A stretch of 64,000 bases of DNA, from NCBI GenBank assembly GCA_902578265.1, contig CACHCA010000006.1:1-64000 (forward strand), read 5' to 3'. Below are positions 19,599 to 29,915 of the stretch, in pieces; the first letter of the stretch is position 1, and each line of letters opens with the position of its first letter. The DNA is from an uncultured Pelagibacteraceae bacterium. Its GTDB lineage: Bacteria; Pseudomonadota; Alphaproteobacteria; Pelagibacterales; Pelagibacteraceae. Below the pieces are notes generated by a model. It was given only the letters and a program-made list of their open reading frames with translations, was not told where the DNA came from and did not search any database. Position numbers and translations under genes: made by a program.

Positions 19599-20069
19599 AT
19601 GTCTCGAAAAAAATCTCAACCAAAAAAAGAAATTATTCCTGATCCAAAATTTAATTCAACTATAATTCCGAAACTTATCAACAACATTATGTACGATGGA
19701 AAAAGAGGTATAGCTGCTAAAATCGTTTATGATGCTATTGAAAAGATTAAAACTAAATCTAAAGATGAACCAATTAATGTTTTTAACGAAGCAATCAACA
19801 ATATTAAACCTACTGTTGAAGTTAGATCAAGACGTGTTGGTGGAGCAACATATCAAGTTCCTGTTGAAGTTAAAAATAAAAGAGCTCAAGCTTTGGCTAT
19901 TAGATGGTTGATAGACTCTGCAAGAAAAAGAAAAGATAAAAACATGTCAGATAAGATTTTCAATGAACTATTCGATGCTTACGAGAAAAAAGGAGCTGCT
20001 GTCAAAAAAAAAGAGGATGTACATAAAATGGCTGAGTCAAATAAAGCTTTTGCACATTTTAGATGGTAA
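19599..20069 (+). CDS. rpsG: 30S ribosomal protein S7 (uS7)
   Basis: Nucleates assembly of the 30S head and contacts E-site tRNA. 156 residues with IMYDGKRGIAAKIVYDAIE, the conserved VEVRSRRVGGATYQVPVEV and ALAIRWLIDSARKR, ending AFAHFRW. It is the usual repressor of the str operon in E. coli, but no matching target can be assigned here. Confidence 0.98.
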   Translation: MSRKKSQPKKEIIPDPKFNSTIIPKLINNIMYDGKRGIAAKIVYDAIEKIKTKSKDEPINVFNEAINNIKPTVEVRSRRVGGATYQVPVEVKNKRAQALAIRWLIDSARKRKDKNMSDKIFNELFDAYEKKGAAVKKKEDVHKMAESNKAFAHFRW

Positions 20070-20075
20070 GAAATT

Positions 20076-22154
20076 ATGCCTAGAACACACAAATTAGATA
20101 AATATAGAAATATTGGTATTATGGCACATATTGATGCTGGTAAAACAACTACAACTGAAAGAATTTTGTATTACACAGGTAAAAGTCATAAAATTGGTGA
20201 AGTTCATGATGGAGCTGCAACCATGGATTGGATGGAACAAGAACAAGAAAGAGGAATTACAATTACATCTGCTGCTACAACATGTTTCTGGCAAGATCAT
20301 AGAATAAATATCATTGATACACCTGGCCATGTTGATTTCACAATTGAAGTAGAAAGATCTTTAAAAGTTTTAGATGGAGCTGTAGCTGTATTTGATGGTG
20401 TTGCAGGAGTGGAACCTCAATCTGAAACAGTATGGCGACAAGCTGATAAATATAAAGTTCCAAGGATTTGTTTTGTTAATAAACTCGATAGAACAGGTGC
20501 TGATTTTTTTAGATGTGTTGACATGATTAAAGATAGATTGGGCGCTAAACCATTAGTAATACAAGTACCAATTGGCATAGAAGCTTCCTTAACAGGTGTA
20601 GTAGACTTAGTCAAAATGAAAGCTCAAGTCTGGAAAAATGAGGCCTTAGGTGCTGAATGGGAGTACAAAGATATACCAGATGATTTGAAAGAAATTACAC
20701 AAAAATATAGAACTGAGTTAGTAGAGGCTGCTGTTGAGCAAGATGAAAAATTGATGGAGTCTTATTTGAATGGTGATGAGATTAAAGAAGAAGATCTAAT
20801 AAGATGCATTAGAAAAGGTACTTTAGATTTTAGTTTTGTTCCAGTTATGACAGGTTCAGCTTTTAAAAATAAAGGAGTTCAGCCTTTATTGGATGCGGTA
20901 GTTAATTATTTACCTAGCCCAGTTGATATTGGATCAATAAAAGGAACTAAATTAGGCGCCGAAGATGAAATGGAGATGAAATTTGAGGATAATGCTCCAT
21001 TTTCTGCTCTTGCATTTAAAGTTGCTAATGATCCATTTGTTGGATCTTTAACTTTTATTAGAGTTTATTCTGGCACAATTAAAACAGGTACCGCAGTGTA
21101 TAATTCATCAAAAGAGAAAGAAGAGAGAGTTGGAAGAATGCTATTAATGCATGCTAACTCAAGAGAGGATATTAAAGAGGCAAATGCTGGGGATATCGTG
21201 GCATTAGCTGGTTTGAAAAATACAATAACTGGTCACACTTTATGTAACAAAGAAAACGCAGTTTTATTAGAACCAATGGAATTTCCTGATCCTGTAATTG
21301 AAATTGCGGTAGAACCGAAAACTAAAGCAGACCAGGAAAAAATGGGTGAAGCTTTAGGTAGATTAGCCAAGGAAGATCCATCATTTAGAGTAACTTCAGA
21401 TGAGGAATCTGGTCAAACAATCATTAAAGGTATGGGTGAATTACACTTAGATATTATTGTTGATAGAATGAAAAGAGAATTTAAAGTTGAAGCTAATGTT
21501 GGAGCACCACAGGTTGCTTACAGAGAAACAATAGAAAACCCATCAGAAGTTGAATACACTCATAAAAAACAAAGTGGTGGAGCTGGCCAATTTGCGAAAG
21601 TAAAATTATTAGTAGAACCGCAAGAACCTGGAAAAGGTAGAGAAGTTGAAAGTAAGATTAAGGGTGGAGCAATTCCAAAAGAATTTATTCCTGGTGTTGA
21701 AAAAGGTATAGAGACAGTTTCTGACGGTGGAATTTTAGCAGGTTTTCCAATGATTGATTATAAGGTTACAATTATTGATGGATTACATCATGATGTTGAC
21801 TCTAGTGTGTTGGCTTTTGAATTAGCAAGCAGAGCATGCTTTAAAGAAGCATGTACAAAAGGTGGTTTAAAATTATTAGAACCCGTGATGAGAGTTGAAG
21901 TAGTAACCCCAGAAGATTATATGGGAGATGTTATTGGAGATTTAAATAGTAGAAGAGGCCAAATAAGCACCCAAGAGCAAAGAGGTAATGCGACAGTTAT
22001 AACAGCGATGGTACCACTAGCAAATATGTTTGGATATATAAATAGTTTAAGATCAATGTCCCAAGGTAGAGCTCAATATTCAATGTTCTTTGACCATTAC
22101 TCAAAAGTTCCTCAGAATGTTCAAGACGAAGTAACTAAAAAAATTGCAGGATAA
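20076..22154 (+). CDS. fusA: Elongation factor G
   Basis: Translocase GTPase that moves tRNA and mRNA through the ribosome. 692 residues; P-loop AHIDAGKT (17-24), [12 protein letters not shown] switch region, DTPGHVDFT, and NKLDRTGAD, then domains II-V ending with the [19 protein letters not shown] segment. Starts 6 nt after rpsG. Instead of tuf, rpsJ follows 1 nt after its stop. Confidence 0.98.
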   Translation: MPRTHKLDKYRNIGIMAHIDAGKTTTTERILYYTGKSHKIGEVHDGAATMDWMEQEQERGITITSAATTCFWQDHRINIIDTPGHVDFTIEVERSLKVLDGAVAVFDGVAGVEPQSETVWRQADKYKVPRICFVNKLDRTGADFFRCVDMIKDRLGAKPLVIQVPIGIEASLTGVVDLVKMKAQVWKNEALGAEWEYKDIPDDLKEITQKYRTELVEAAVEQDEKLMESYLNGDEIKEEDLIRCIRKGTLDFSFVPVMTGSAFKNKGVQPLLDAVVNYLPSPVDIGSIKGTKLGAEDEMEMKFEDNAPFSALAFKVANDPFVGSLTFIRVYSGTIKTGTAVYNSSKEKEERVGRMLLMHANSREDIKEANAGDIVALAGLKNTITGHTLCNKENAVLLEPMEFPDPVIEIAVEPKTKADQEKMGEALGRLAKEDPSFRVTSDEESGQTIIKGMGELHLDIIVDRMKREFKVEANVGAPQVAYRETIENPSEVEYTHKKQSGGAGQFAKVKLLVEPQEPGKGREVESKIKGGAIPKEFIPGVEKGIETVSDGGILAGFPMIDYKVTIIDGLHHDVDSSVLAFELASRACFKEACTKGGLKLLEPVMRVEVVTPEDYMGDVIGDLNSRRGQISTQEQRGNATVITAMVPLANMFGYINSLRSMSQGRAQYSMFFDHYSKVPQNVQDEVTKKIAG

Positions 22155-22155
22155 T

Positions 22156-22464
22156 ATGGAAAAGCAAAATATCAGAATTAAATTAAGAGCTTACGATAAT
22201 AAAGTTTTAGATGCATCTACTGAGGAAATAGTAAACACAGTCAAAAGAACAGGTGCAACTATCAAGGGACCAATTCCTTTACCTACAAAAATAGAAAGAT
22301 ATACAGTTTTAAGATCACCTCATATTGATAAAAAAAGTAGAGAACAATTTGAATCACGAACTCATAAGAGATTAATAGACATTGTAGAACCAACACCACA
22401 GACTGTAGAGGCTTTAATGAAGTTAGATTTAGCTTCCGGTGTTGATGTGGAGATAAAAATTTAG
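22156..22464 (+). CDS. rpsJ: 30S ribosomal protein S10 (uS10)
   Basis: 102 residues, starting [19 protein letters not shown]; it contains [29 protein letters not shown], the typical loop that also binds NusB in antitermination. I chose ATG 22156, one base after the fusA stop, over an upstream TTG at 22144 because the family starts here. First gene of the S10 cluster, but fused transcriptionally to the str genes with no S10 leader. Confidence 0.97.
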   Translation: MEKQNIRIKLRAYDNKVLDASTEEIVNTVKRTGATIKGPIPLPTKIERYTVLRSPHIDKKSREQFESRTHKRLIDIVEPTPQTVEALMKLDLASGVDVEIKI

Positions 22465-22466
22465 AT

Positions 22467-23177
22467 ATGAATAAAATTGCTTTAATTGGAAAAAAAATAG
22501 GTATGACTAGAGAGTTTTATAAAACAGGTCAATTAGTTCCAGTAACTGTCTTGAAAATTGAAAAAGCAAGAGTTATCCAGATAATTGATACAGAAAAAAG
22601 AGGATATAAGGCTGTTCAATTAGGATATGGCAAAATAAAAAGCTCTAAATTATCTAAGGCTATGAAGGGATACTTTTCTAAAAGAAATACTGAAGCTAAG
22701 AAGAAACTAAAAGAATTTAGAGTCGAAAACTTAGAGAACTTTAAAGAGGGTAATGAATTTGGTTTAGAAATTTTTAAAGATATTAAATTTGTAGATACAA
22801 AATCAAAAACTATTGGAAAAGGTTTTGCTGGTGCAATGAAAAGACATAATTTCGGAGGTTTAAGAGCTACACATGGCGTATCAATATCTCACAGATCACA
22901 TGGTTCAACTGGCCAAAGACAAGATCCGGGCAAAGTATTTAAAGGGAAAAAAATGGCTGGTCATATGGGCGATAAATTACGGACTATGCAAAATATTGAA
23001 ATTATCAAGACAGACTTAGATAATGAATTGCTTTACCTTAAAGGATCAATACCAGGCTCAAAAAACTCAGAAGTGTTAGTCAAAGGTTCAGTTAAGAATA
23101 TAAGTAAATTAACAATGAATGAAAAAATTAAAGCAGCAGAGCAAGCTAAAAAAACTCCAGATAAAAAGAAAAAATAA
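22467..23177 (+). CDS. rplC: 50S ribosomal protein L3 (uL3)
   Basis: Early assembly protein near the peptidyl transferase centre. 236 residues, longer than E. coli L3 (209) because of a charged C-terminal tail (AAEQAKKTPDKKKK). The central loop GSTGQRQDPGKVFKGKKMAGHMG holds the Gln that PrmB methylates in other bacteria. Its stop overlaps the rplD ATG by one base. Confidence 0.97.
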   Translation: MNKIALIGKKIGMTREFYKTGQLVPVTVLKIEKARVIQIIDTEKRGYKAVQLGYGKIKSSKLSKAMKGYFSKRNTEAKKKLKEFRVENLENFKEGNEFGLEIFKDIKFVDTKSKTIGKGFAGAMKRHNFGGLRATHGVSISHRSHGSTGQRQDPGKVFKGKKMAGHMGDKLRTMQNIEIIKTDLDNELLYLKGSIPGSKNSEVLVKGSVKNISKLTMNEKIKAAEQAKKTPDKKKK

Positions 23178-23800
23178 TGAAAATTGATAAACTAAATTTA
23201 GACGGAAAGAAAAGCTCAATAGAAGTTCTTGATAAGATCTTTTCAGCAAAAATAAACCACAAACTAATTAGTCATGTTTTATATAAAACAAATGCAAATT
23301 ATAAAGGTAGACATGCCAAGACTAAACAGCAAAATGAAGTTTCAGGACCCACTTCGAAGATTTATGCTCAAAAAGGAACAGGTAATGCGAGACATGCTAG
23401 TAAAAAAGCACCTATATTTGTTGGAGGTGGAGTAGCTCATGGACCAAAGGGTCAGTTATCATATAAAAAAAGAAAATTAAATAAAAGTGAAAAAAAACAG
23501 AGTATCGCTTCACTAATAAGTGAAAAAATTAAAAACAATAGATTACTAATTTTCAGTGATTTTTCTAATGAAATCAAAAAAACAAAAGAAATGAGTTTAA
23601 TTTTAAAAAAATTTGAAATTTTAAATAGTTTAATTATTTTAGATAAGTCCTCTAAAGACAAGGTTGAAAAATCATTAAGAAATATTCCAAATGTTAAATT
23701 AACAGATATTAATCACTTTAGTGCTTTTGATGTAATTAAATATAAAAAAATTGTTTTTACAGAAACTTCAGTAAAAGAATTAGAAAAGAGATTCGCTTAA
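23177..23800 (+). CDS. rplD: 50S ribosomal protein L4 (uL4)
   Basis: Lines the polypeptide exit tunnel. 207 residues with the tunnel-loop segment QKGTGNARHASKKAPIFVGGG and HGPKGQLSYKKRKLNK. The C-terminal half is strongly Lys/Ile/Ser-rich, as in AT-rich genomes. In E. coli L4 represses its own operon through an S10 leader; that leader has no space here. Confidence 0.95.
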   Translation: MKIDKLNLDGKKSSIEVLDKIFSAKINHKLISHVLYKTNANYKGRHAKTKQQNEVSGPTSKIYAQKGTGNARHASKKAPIFVGGGVAHGPKGQLSYKKRKLNKSEKKQSIASLISEKIKNNRLLIFSDFSNEIKKTKEMSLILKKFEILNSLIILDKSSKDKVEKSLRNIPNVKLTDINHFSAFDVIKYKKIVFTETSVKELEKRFA

Positions 23801-23801
23801 T

Positions 23802-24095
23802 ATGGAAAAGTTACATTTATACGATAAAATAATTTCACCATTATTAACTGAAAAGTCTACTAATTTATCAGGATTAAATAAAATAGTTTTTAAGGTTCAT
23901 AAAAATGCAAATAAAAAGAATATAAAATCCAATATTGAAAAAATTTTCAAAGTGAATGTAACAAAAGTGAATATTATCAATAAACAAAATCGGACTAAGT
24001 TAACTAGAGGAAGAAAAGTAAAAATCTCAGGTTTCAAAAAAGCAATTATAACATTAAAGAAAGGTCAAAGTATTGATCTAACCACAGGAATTTAA
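23802..24095 (+). CDS. rplW: 50S ribosomal protein L23 (uL23)
   Basis: 97 residues. Sits at the tunnel exit and docks trigger factor and SRP. Recognised by the start LYDKIISPLLTEKSTNL, the VFKVHKNANKKNIK segment and VNIINKQNRTKLTRGRK loop. Starts 1 nt after rplD and ends 1 nt before rplB. Confidence 0.95.
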   Translation: MEKLHLYDKIISPLLTEKSTNLSGLNKIVFKVHKNANKKNIKSNIEKIFKVNVTKVNIINKQNRTKLTRGRKVKISGFKKAIITLKKGQSIDLTTGI

Positions 24096-24096
24096 T

Positions 24097-24936
24097 ATGG
24101 CACTAAAAACTTTTAAACCCTACACAAAGTCAACTAGAGGAACGATTTTAGTAAATAGAGAAGGTCTTTGGAAAGGCAAACCATTTAAGGGATTGGTTTC
24201 CCCTAAAAATGCTATGAAAGGGAGAAATAATAATGGCCATATAACATCTATAAACCGTGCCGGAGGTCATAAAAAAATGTACAGGCACGTAGATTTTTAC
24301 AGAAAAAAATTTGATGCTCCAGCGAAAGTTGAGAGAATAGAATATGATCCAAACAGATCTTGTTACATAATGCTAGTAAAATTTGATGATAATTCTCATG
24401 CTTATTATTTAGCTCCACAAAAAATTAAAGTAGGAGATATTGTTGAAAATGGATCTAAAAAAGAAATAAAAGTTGGTAATTGTATGCCGTTACAAGATAT
24501 ACCTGTTGGAATAGATATTCATAATGTTGAAATTCAACCAGGTGGTGGTGGTAAATTAGCGAGATCAGCAGGAACTTCAGTTACTATAAGTGGCTTAGAT
24601 GGTAACTATAGCCTTATAAAATTAGCTTCTGGAGAAGTAAGAAAAATAGACTCAAGATCATTAGCTACTATCGGAGTATTAAGTAATCCAGATCAAAAAA
24701 ATATAAAAATTGGTAAAGCAGGAAGATCTAGATGGCTTGGAAGAAGACCGCATACGAGAGGAGTTGTCAAAAATCCAGTGGATCACCCTCATGGTGGTGG
24801 AGAAGGAAAAAGTGCAGGTGGAAGACACCCTGTTTCTCCTAAAGGACAATCAGCGAAAGGTCTTAAAACTCGTGATAATAAACGAACAGATAAATTTATT
24901 GTTAAAAGAAGAAATAAACGGAAGGATACTAAATAA
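24097..24936 (+). CDS. rplB: 50S ribosomal protein L2 (uL2)
   Basis: Highly conserved protein needed for subunit joining and peptidyl transfer. 279 residues, with [17 protein letters not shown] at the start, the RNA-binding [19 protein letters not shown], and the C-terminal [21 protein letters not shown] loop including the conserved His. Its stop overlaps the rpsS ATG by one base. Confidence 0.98.
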   Translation: MALKTFKPYTKSTRGTILVNREGLWKGKPFKGLVSPKNAMKGRNNNGHITSINRAGGHKKMYRHVDFYRKKFDAPAKVERIEYDPNRSCYIMLVKFDDNSHAYYLAPQKIKVGDIVENGSKKEIKVGNCMPLQDIPVGIDIHNVEIQPGGGGKLARSAGTSVTISGLDGNYSLIKLASGEVRKIDSRSLATIGVLSNPDQKNIKIGKAGRSRWLGRRPHTRGVVKNPVDHPHGGGEGKSAGGRHPVSPKGQSAKGLKTRDNKRTDKFIVKRRNKRKDTK

Positions 24937-25235
24937 TGGCAAGAGCAGTTTGGAAAGGTCCTTTCGTAGAAGAAAGTTTAATGAAAAAAGTTGATAAGTA
25001 TAAAACTGATCCAAAAAAGATACCTATTAAAACATGGTCAAGAAAGTCTACTATTTTACCAGATTTTGTTGGTGTGAGTTTTTTAATTTATAATGGTAAA
25101 AAATTTGTGCCAATAACTGTATCTGAAGACATGGTAGGCCATAAGTTAGGGGAGTTTGCGCCTACAAGAACTTTCTTTGGTCACACTCCAGCAGATAAAA
25201 AAGCTAAACCAGCTGAAGCAGAGGCTAAAAAATAA
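24936..25235 (+). CDS. rpsS: 30S ribosomal protein S19 (uS19)
   Basis: Head protein of the small subunit. 99 residues: [30 protein letters not shown] and [15 protein letters not shown] are diagnostic. The tail [13 protein letters not shown] is a charged Ala/Lys/Glu extension slightly longer than in E. coli (92 residues). Confidence 0.97.
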   Translation: MARAVWKGPFVEESLMKKVDKYKTDPKKIPIKTWSRKSTILPDFVGVSFLIYNGKKFVPITVSEDMVGHKLGEFAPTRTFFGHTPADKKAKPAEAEAKK

Positions 25236-25237
25236 TT

Positions 25238-25636
25238 ATGACTAAAAAGATGAAAAAAGAGACAAAAAAAGAAAAAACAGTTAGATCTGTAAATAATAAT
25301 ATTAGGTCAAGTGTTAGAAAATTAAATCCTATATTAAGAGGAATTGTAGGAAAAAAAGTAGATGTAGCTATAAGAGATTTGGAATTTTCAGAAAAAAGAA
25401 TTACTAAAGATATTAAAAAGACAATTAGCTCTGCAGTAGCAAATGCAGAGAATAACTTCCAGTATGATATTGATAAATTAGTTGTTAAGGAAGCTTATTG
25501 TGGAAAAAAAATTACTATGAAAAGATTTAGACCTAGAGCAAAAGGTAGAGCTGCACCGATATTAAAGCCTTATTCTAGTGTAACTATAATATTATCAGAA
25601 GCAAATAAGATGGAGAGTCATGGGACAAAAAGTTAA
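25238..25636 (+). CDS. rplV: 50S ribosomal protein L22 (uL22)
   Basis: Exit-tunnel protein with a long beta hairpin. 132 residues, about 20 more than E. coli, due to a Lys-rich N-terminal extension ([13 protein letters not shown]). A shorter product from the next Met is possible. The hairpin tip [23 protein letters not shown] is conserved. Its last 17 nt overlap the start of rpsC in another frame. Confidence 0.94.
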   Translation: MTKKMKKETKKEKTVRSVNNNIRSSVRKLNPILRGIVGKKVDVAIRDLEFSEKRITKDIKKTISSAVANAENNFQYDIDKLVVKEAYCGKKITMKRFRPRAKGRAAPILKPYSSVTIILSEANKMESHGTKS

Positions 25637-26300
25637 TCCAGTTGGTTTTAGATTAGGTGTTAACAGAGGTTGGGATTCTGTTTGGTATGCCAAAAAAAAA
25701 GATTTTGGAAATTATTTAATAGAAGATTTTAAAATTAGAGAATACATAAAAAAAAATGTTATAAATTCTGGTGTCTCAAAGGTAATGATAGAGAGAACTT
25801 CCAATAAATGCTATGTTACCATATACACATCTAGACCAGGTTTTGTTATAGGAAAAAAAGGAAGTGATATTGACAAGATTAAAAATAATTTGTCAAAATT
25901 CACAAAAAATGAGGTCACATTAAATATTAAAGAAGTAAAAAAACCTGAGACTAATGCATATTTAGTAGCGGAAAATATAGCACAACAGTTAGTCAAAAGA
26001 ATCTCTTATAGACGTGCAATGAAAAGAGCTATGCAATCTTGCTTAAGATTAGGAGCTAAAGGAATTAAGGTTTCTGTTAGTGGAAGATTAGGTGGAAATG
26101 AAATTGCTAGAACAGAATGGTTAAGAGACGGGTCTATACCTTCTCATACACTTAGAGCAGATATAGATTATGCTGAGGCAGAGGCACTAACAACATATGG
26201 TATAATTGGTATCAAAGTTTGGATTTACAAAGGCGAGGTCTTTGCAAAAGAATTTAGCCAAGAAACAAACAAAATAATTTCAACTGAAGGTAAGGAATAA
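25620..26300 (+). CDS. rpsC: 30S ribosomal protein S3 (uS3)
   Basis: mRNA entry-site protein with helicase role. 226 residues; starts [13 protein letters not shown], contains the KH motif [17 protein letters not shown], and the C-terminal [32 protein letters not shown]. It overlaps rplV by 17 nt and rplP by one base, indicating translational coupling. Confidence 0.97.
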   Translation: MGQKVNPVGFRLGVNRGWDSVWYAKKKDFGNYLIEDFKIREYIKKNVINSGVSKVMIERTSNKCYVTIYTSRPGFVIGKKGSDIDKIKNNLSKFTKNEVTLNIKEVKKPETNAYLVAENIAQQLVKRISYRRAMKRAMQSCLRLGAKGIKVSVSGRLGGNEIARTEWLRDGSIPSHTLRADIDYAEAEALTTYGIIGIKVWIYKGEVFAKEFSQETNKIISTEGKE

Positions 26301-26710
26301 TGCTTCAACCTGTAAGAACAAAGTGGAGAAAAGCTCACAAAGGAAGAATACACGGTAATGCTTCAAGAGCTAATTTTATTAATTATGGTGCATACGCACT
26401 TAAGGCACTTACTCCAGAAAGAGTAACCGGTAAACAAATAGAGGCTGCTAGAGTGGCATTAACAAGACATATGAAAAGACAAGGAAGAGTATGGACGAGA
26501 ATATTTCCAAATATTCCGGTCTCTAAAAAACCAATTGAAGTTCGTATGGGTAAAGGAAAAGGTTCACCCGAATACTATGCTTGCAGGGTTAAGCCCGGAA
26601 GAATTTTATTTGAAGTTGATGGAGTTTCTGAGGAAATTGCAAAAGAAGCACTGTATAAGGCCTCAGCAAAATTACCTATTAAAACTAAAACTATAAAGAG
26701 ATTTTTATAA
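26300..26710 (+). CDS. rplP: 50S ribosomal protein L16 (uL16)
   Basis: 136 residues, the family's usual length; binds near the A-site tRNA. Contains [16 protein letters not shown] at the start, and [23 protein letters not shown] and [23 protein letters not shown]. Starts on the last base of rpsC. Confidence 0.98.
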   Translation: MLQPVRTKWRKAHKGRIHGNASRANFINYGAYALKALTPERVTGKQIEAARVALTRHMKRQGRVWTRIFPNIPVSKKPIEVRMGKGKGSPEYYACRVKPGRILFEVDGVSEEIAKEALYKASAKLPIKTKTIKRFL

Positions 26711-26711
26711 A

Positions 26712-26903
26712 ATGAAAAAACAAGAAATAAAAAAACTCTCAAAAGATGAAATTTTAAAGAATATCGATAAATTAAAAAAAGATTTATTTAATTTTAGATT
26801 TCAAAAGATTAATTCTCAGGTTACTAACCCTTCAAAAATAAATGAAACAAAAAAAACTATCGCAAGATTAAGGACAATATTAAAAGGAAAAATAAATGCC
26901 TAA
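26712..26903 (+). CDS. rpmC: 50S ribosomal protein L29 (uL29)
   Basis: 63 residues of mostly helix: [36 protein letters not shown] and [14 protein letters not shown] fit the two-helix family. It sits at the tunnel exit beside uL23. Its 3' end overlaps rpsQ by 8 nt. Confidence 0.94.
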   Translation: MKKQEIKKLSKDEILKNIDKLKKDLFNFRFQKINSQVTNPSKINETKKTIARLRTILKGKINA

Positions 26904-27132
26904 GAAAATTTTAACAGGTATCGTAGTTAGCGATAAACCAAATAAAACAATCACTGTGATGATTGAAAGAAAATACTCTCATCCAGTGTTAAAAAAAGTT
27001 GTGAAAGTAAGAAAAAAATACAATGCACACGATGAAAATAATAAATATAAAGAAGGCGACAAAGTGACAATTATCGAGAGTAAGCCTTTTTCTAAAAACA
27101 AAAAATTTCAGGTAATGGAGAATTCAAAATAA
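26896..27132 (+). CDS. rpsQ: 30S ribosomal protein S17 (uS17)
   Basis: 78 residues; binds 16S rRNA early in assembly. The OB-fold sequence [41 protein letters not shown] and [18 protein letters not shown] is characteristic. Overlaps rpmC by 8 nt and rplN by one base. Confidence 0.96.
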   Translation: MPKKILTGIVVSDKPNKTITVMIERKYSHPVLKKVVKVRKKYNAHDENNKYKEGDKVTIIESKPFSKNKKFQVMENSK

Positions 27133-27500
27133 TGATTCAAGTACAAACAGAATTACAGGTTGCCGATAATACAGGGGCAAAAAAAATAGAATGTATTAAA
27201 GTGCTCGGTGGCTCAAAAAGAAGATATGCTAGCATTGGAGACACAATAGTAATTGCTGTAAAAGAGGCTTTACCTAAGGGAAAAGTCAAAAAAGGTTCTG
27301 TTCATAAAGCTGTTGTAGTTAGAGTTAAAAAAGGTATTCACAGAGATGATGGATCAAAAGTTAAATTTGATAATAATGCAGCCGTATTAGTTGATGATAA
27401 AGGTGAACCAGTTGGAACTAGAATTTTTGGTCCTGTAACAAGAGAGTTAAGAACAAGAGGACAAATGAAAATAATTTCATTAGCACCAGAGGTACTATAA
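27132..27500 (+). CDS. rplN: 50S ribosomal protein L14 (uL14)
   Basis: 122 residues, standard length. [18 protein letters not shown] and [18 protein letters not shown] match the family, as does [29 protein letters not shown]. Forms an intersubunit bridge and is the docking site for silencing factor RsfS in other bacteria. First gene of the spc cluster, joined to rpsQ by a one-base overlap. Confidence 0.98.
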   Translation: MIQVQTELQVADNTGAKKIECIKVLGGSKRRYASIGDTIVIAVKEALPKGKVKKGSVHKAVVVRVKKGIHRDDGSKVKFDNNAAVLVDDKGEPVGTRIFGPVTRELRTRGQMKIISLAPEVL

Positions 27501-27748
27501 TGATTAAAAAAGGTTTAAAAGTTAAAATTCTTACTGGAAAAGATAAAGCTAAAGAAGGTGAAGTAATTGAAATAGATAGATCAAACAATAGAGCAAAAGT
27601 AAAAGATCTTAATATGATTAAAAAACACATTAAAACTACAAAAGAGAAAAAAGGTGGAATTTTTTCAAAAGAAAATTTTATTCATTTATCTAATCTAAAG
27701 TTAGTTGATGAACAAAAGAAAACTAAAAAATCTGGAGGTAAAAAATAA
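27500..27748 (+). CDS. rplX: 50S ribosomal protein L24 (uL24)
   Basis: 82 residues, about 20 shorter than E. coli L24. The N-terminal KOW motif ([22 protein letters not shown]) and the [17 protein letters not shown] segment are present, while the C-terminal part is trimmed to a Lys-rich tail. Assembly initiator of the 50S subunit. One-base overlaps on both sides. Confidence 0.95.
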   Translation: MIKKGLKVKILTGKDKAKEGEVIEIDRSNNRAKVKDLNMIKKHIKTTKEKKGGIFSKENFIHLSNLKLVDEQKKTKKSGGKK

Positions 27749-28302
27749 TGACTCCTAGATTAAAAGAAATTTATTTAAAAGAAATTCAACCAGCTTTAAA
27801 AGCTGAATTTAAACTCAAAAACTTGAATATGGGACCAAAAATTGAAAAAATTGTTTTAAATATGGGTTTAGGACTGGATGGAAACGACTCCAAAACGCTG
27901 AAGTCATGCGAAGAAGATTTAGCAAAAATTACTGGTCAAAAACCAGTTGTAACAAAATTTAGAAAGTCAGTTGCAAACTTTAAAACAAGAAAAGGAACTA
28001 ACGCAGGCTTAAAAGTAACTTTAAGAAAAAATAGAATGTATGAATTTCTTGATAGATTAGTAAATATTGCCTTGCCTAGAGTAAAAGATTTTAGAGGATT
28101 ATCTTCAAATGGATTTGATAAATTTGGTAATTATACTTTTGGTATAAAAGAGCATATTATATTTCCAGAAGTAAGTTTTGATAGGGCGGATAAAGTTAGA
28201 GGTTTAGATATTGTAATAGTAATATCATCAAAAAATAAAGAACAAAGTTTGGCTTTATTAAATAAAATGAATTTTCCATTCATAAAAAAAGGAGAAAATT
28301 AA
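27748..28302 (+). CDS. rplE: 50S ribosomal protein L5 (uL5)
   Basis: Carries 5S rRNA into the central protuberance. 184 residues: [27 protein letters not shown], the QKPVVTKFRKSVANFKTRKG loop and DFRGLSSNGFDKFGNYTFGIKEH are typical. The start overlaps rplX by one base, leaving no space for a separate S8-binding leader. Confidence 0.97.
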   Translation: MTPRLKEIYLKEIQPALKAEFKLKNLNMGPKIEKIVLNMGLGLDGNDSKTLKSCEEDLAKITGQKPVVTKFRKSVANFKTRKGTNAGLKVTLRKNRMYEFLDRLVNIALPRVKDFRGLSSNGFDKFGNYTFGIKEHIIFPEVSFDRADKVRGLDIVIVISSKNKEQSLALLNKMNFPFIKKGEN

Positions 28303-28303
28303 A

Positions 28304-28609
28304 ATGGCAAAATTGAGTTCAATTAACAAAAATAATAGAAGAATAAAACTTTCAGACAGATTGTTTAATAAAAGAGCAAAATTAAAAAAGATTGTTATGG
28401 ATAAAAAGATTCCTCTAGAGGAAAGATTTAAAGCACAACAAAAGCTTTCAAAATTACCAAGAAATTCTGCTAAAATTAGAGTGATGAATAGATGTCAAAT
28501 TACTGGAAGACCTCATGGTGTCTATAGAAAATTAAAAATATCAAGAATTGCATTAAGACAACTTGGATTACAAGGAAAAATTCCTGGTTTAGTTAAATCG
28601 AGTTGGTAG
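28304..28609 (+). CDS. rpsN: 30S ribosomal protein S14 (uS14)
   Basis: 101 residues, the long zinc-free (C-minus) form: there is no CxxC pair, and the C-terminus RNRCQITGRPHGVYRKLKIS-type segment ends VKSSW as in other proteobacteria. Here the Arg before Asn is preceded by VM. Located in the head of the 30S subunit. Confidence 0.97.
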   Translation: MAKLSSINKNNRRIKLSDRLFNKRAKLKKIVMDKKIPLEERFKAQQKLSKLPRNSAKIRVMNRCQITGRPHGVYRKLKISRIALRQLGLQGKIPGLVKSSW

Positions 28610-28620
28610 AAAGGAAAATT

Positions 28621-29016
28621 ATGAGCTTAAGTGACCCAATCGGAGATATGATAGCAAGAGTTAAAAATGCTCAAGCTAGAAATCATAAAAAAGTAGATTT
28701 ACCATCCTCAAACTTTAAAAGTAAAATCGCAGATATACTAAAAAATGAGGGATTTATAAGAGACTTTAAAATTTCAAGTAATGAAAAAAAGAATATTTTA
28801 TCCTTAGAATTAAAATATCATTCTGGAAACCCAGTTATAAACAATTTTGAAAGAGTCTCAAAACCTGGAAGAAGGATATTTTCAAGTGCAGATAGCCTTC
28901 CAAAAATAAATAACGGTTTAGGTATTGCAATATTATCAACACCAAAAGGTGTTATGACTGATATTGATGCTAGAAAACACAGGGTTGGTGGTGAAATAAT
29001 TTGTAAGGTTTTTTAA
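28621..29016 (+). CDS. rpsH: 30S ribosomal protein S8 (uS8)
   Basis: 131 residues, starting MSLSDPIGDMIARVKNAQ. I chose ATG 28621, which has an AAAGGA ribosome binding site 5 nt upstream, over a TTG at 28603 inside rpsN. The C-terminus GLGIAILSTPKGVMTDIDARKHRVGGEIICKVF is typical. S8 is the spc operon repressor in E. coli. Confidence 0.97.
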   Translation: MSLSDPIGDMIARVKNAQARNHKKVDLPSSNFKSKIADILKNEGFIRDFKISSNEKKNILSLELKYHSGNPVINNFERVSKPGRRIFSSADSLPKINNGLGIAILSTPKGVMTDIDARKHRVGGEIICKVF

Positions 29017-29017
29017 T

Positions 29018-29557
29018 ATGTCAAAAATAGGAAAAATTAATATCTCAATCCCGGAAAAAGTTAAGGTAGCTATTGCTGGTAATATGTTAAATATTGAGGG
29101 GCCACTTGGAAAAAAATCTCTTAGTATTGATTTAGATATGTTTAATCTAGACATTAAAGAGGGAAAAGAAATAACAATAAAACCTAAAAAAATTGATCAA
29201 AACACAAAAAGATTATGGGGCATGAATAGAAGTTTAATCAATAATGCAGTCATTGGATCAATTAAAGGATATGAAAAAATTTTAGAGCTTGTTGGTGTAG
29301 GTTATAGAGCAGCATTGAAAGGTAATCAGTTAAATCTCCAACTTGGTTATAGTCACGATATTAATTTCGATATTCCAGAGGGTATAAAAATTGCTGTAGA
29401 AAAACAAACTATTTTAAAAATAACAGGATTTGACAAACAATTAGTTGGATCTGTTGCTTCAAAAATTAAAACATTAAGAAAAATTGAACCATACAAAGGA
29501 AAAGGTATTAGAGAAAAAGGTCAATATATTTTGAAAAAAGAAGGCAAGAAAAAATAA
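29018..29557 (+). CDS. rplF: 50S ribosomal protein L6 (uL6)
   Basis: 179 residues, two related domains. [42 protein letters not shown] and the C-terminal [23 protein letters not shown] are diagnostic. Sits near the sarcin-ricin loop and factor-binding site. One-base overlap with rplR. Confidence 0.98.
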   Translation: MSKIGKINISIPEKVKVAIAGNMLNIEGPLGKKSLSIDLDMFNLDIKEGKEITIKPKKIDQNTKRLWGMNRSLINNAVIGSIKGYEKILELVGVGYRAALKGNQLNLQLGYSHDINFDIPEGIKIAVEKQTILKITGFDKQLVGSVASKIKTLRKIEPYKGKGIREKGQYILKKEGKKK

Positions 29558-29913
29558 TGAAATTGAATACTAGTATAAGAAAAAAATTTAGAGTTACAAA
29601 CAAACTTAAAAAGGTTGCTAGAGCTGGAAGATTTAGATTAAGTATATTTAGATCCACTAAAAATATTTCGGCGCAAATTATTGACGATAAAAAAAATATT
29701 ACTCTTTTATCAGCCTCCTCTGTTGAGAAAGACATAAAAGAGACCAAAACAAAAAATAAATCGGAATTATCAGTGATAGTTGCTGAAAAATTAGCTAAAA
29801 AGGCTCAAGAAAAAAAAATCAGTAAGATATATTTTGATAGAGGCATATATAAATATCATGGAAGAATAAAGATTTTTGCTGAAACATTAAGGAAAAATGG
29901 AATGGAATTTTAA
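29557..29913 (+). CDS. rplR: 50S ribosomal protein L18 (uL18)
   Basis: 118 residues; binds 5S rRNA with L5. [29 protein letters not shown] and [33 protein letters not shown] are typical. The N-terminus is basic. Starts on the last base of rplF. Confidence 0.97.
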   Translation: MKLNTSIRKKFRVTNKLKKVARAGRFRLSIFRSTKNISAQIIDDKKNITLLSASSVEKDIKETKTKNKSELSVIVAEKLAKKAQEKKISKIYFDRGIYKYHGRIKIFAETLRKNGMEF

Positions 29914-29915
29914 AA

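Noticed and set aside
28603-28620. TTG start for rpsH within rpsN
   Set aside because: ATG 28621 has an AAAGGA site at correct spacing and matches the S8 N-terminus.
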